Assembly: GCA_035762425.1 (NCBI GenBank)
Contig: DASTOW010000369.1
Coordinates: forward strand, 1 to 13,881
Direction of reading: 5' to 3'
Origin: AWTP1-13 sp035762425
GTDB taxonomy: Bacteria; Pseudomonadota; Alphaproteobacteria; Rhizobiales; Hyphomicrobiaceae
Length of the DNA stretch: 13,881 bases
The position numbers were made by a program, and so were the translations under genes. Positions within the stretch are counted from its first letter, which is position 1; the number at the start of each line of letters is the position of its first letter. The notes beneath the pieces were generated by a model. The model was not told the DNA's origin and searched no databases. It saw only the letters and a list, made by a program, of their open reading frames with translations. Below are positions 13,842-13,881 of this stretch, piece after piece.

Positions 13842-13881
13842 GACCAGCCCTCGCGTCCGCGTGCCAACAGCCACAGAAAGA
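13838..13881 (-). CDS. FecCD-family permease, last 13 codons (partial)
   Basis: The minus strand from the window edge reads FLWLLARGREGWS and then TGA at 13840-13838, sharing bases with the ATG of the ATPase. An aromatic-leucine helix end followed by R-rich residues and a terminal GW is the usual C-terminus of FecCD/BtuC-type permeases (FFLWLLRR-like). The identification rests on this short tail together with its position and overlap with a FecE-type ATPase. The rest of the gene lies outside the window. Confidence 0.7.
   Translation of the reverse strand, partial: FLWLLARGREGWS

Overview
The window reads as high-GC proteobacterial DNA, most likely from an alphaproteobacterium of the Hyphomicrobiales (Bradyrhizobium or a relative). 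This is an inference from gene content: a DUF1127 small protein, a winged-helix/TolB-like/TPR one-component regulator, 1-Cys peroxiredoxins and a persulfide dioxygenase-rhodanese fusion. No rRNA, tRNA, CRISPR array, transposase or integrase was seen.

Layout. (1) 1-2520 is a worn accessory stretch: the C-terminal DNA-binding half of an AraC-type regulator, a metallo-beta-lactamase-fold hydrolase broken by one frameshift, a short ORF whose N-terminus resembles DUF6875, and on the minus strand a small cysteine-rich zinc-ribbon-like protein. (2) 2828-6445 is a peroxide-defence block: an intact 1-Cys peroxiredoxin, a convergent CadC/ToxR-like regulator with TolB-like and TPR parts (one frameshift), a second, mosaic-identical peroxiredoxin (one-base deletion), and a DUF1127 protein starting two bases after it. 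(3) 6677-9132 (minus) is a translationally coupled pair of paralogous proteins, each with a glyoxalase-like VOC domain, one transmembrane helix and a coiled coil made of seven exact 21-residue repeats. (4) 9406-12249 (plus) holds a persulfide dioxygenase-rhodanese fusion and a Na/Pi cotransporter with a PhoU-like tail. (5) 12286-13881 (minus) holds a small secreted six-cysteine protein, then the ATPase and the last codons of the permease of a FecCD/BtuCD-type metal-chelate importer.

How it fits together. The central genes suggest handling of reactive oxygen, reactive sulfur and possibly reactive electrophiles: thiol peroxidases, persulfide oxidation and VOC-domain proteins. The tandem VOC-TM-coiled-coil pair is the best candidate for something undescribed; its predicted topology puts the VOC domain in the cytoplasm and the coiled coil in the periplasm. 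Three genes (the MBL hydrolase, the CadC-like regulator and the second peroxiredoxin) each carry one frameshift within otherwise well-preserved sequence, so either recent decay or sequence errors must be considered.
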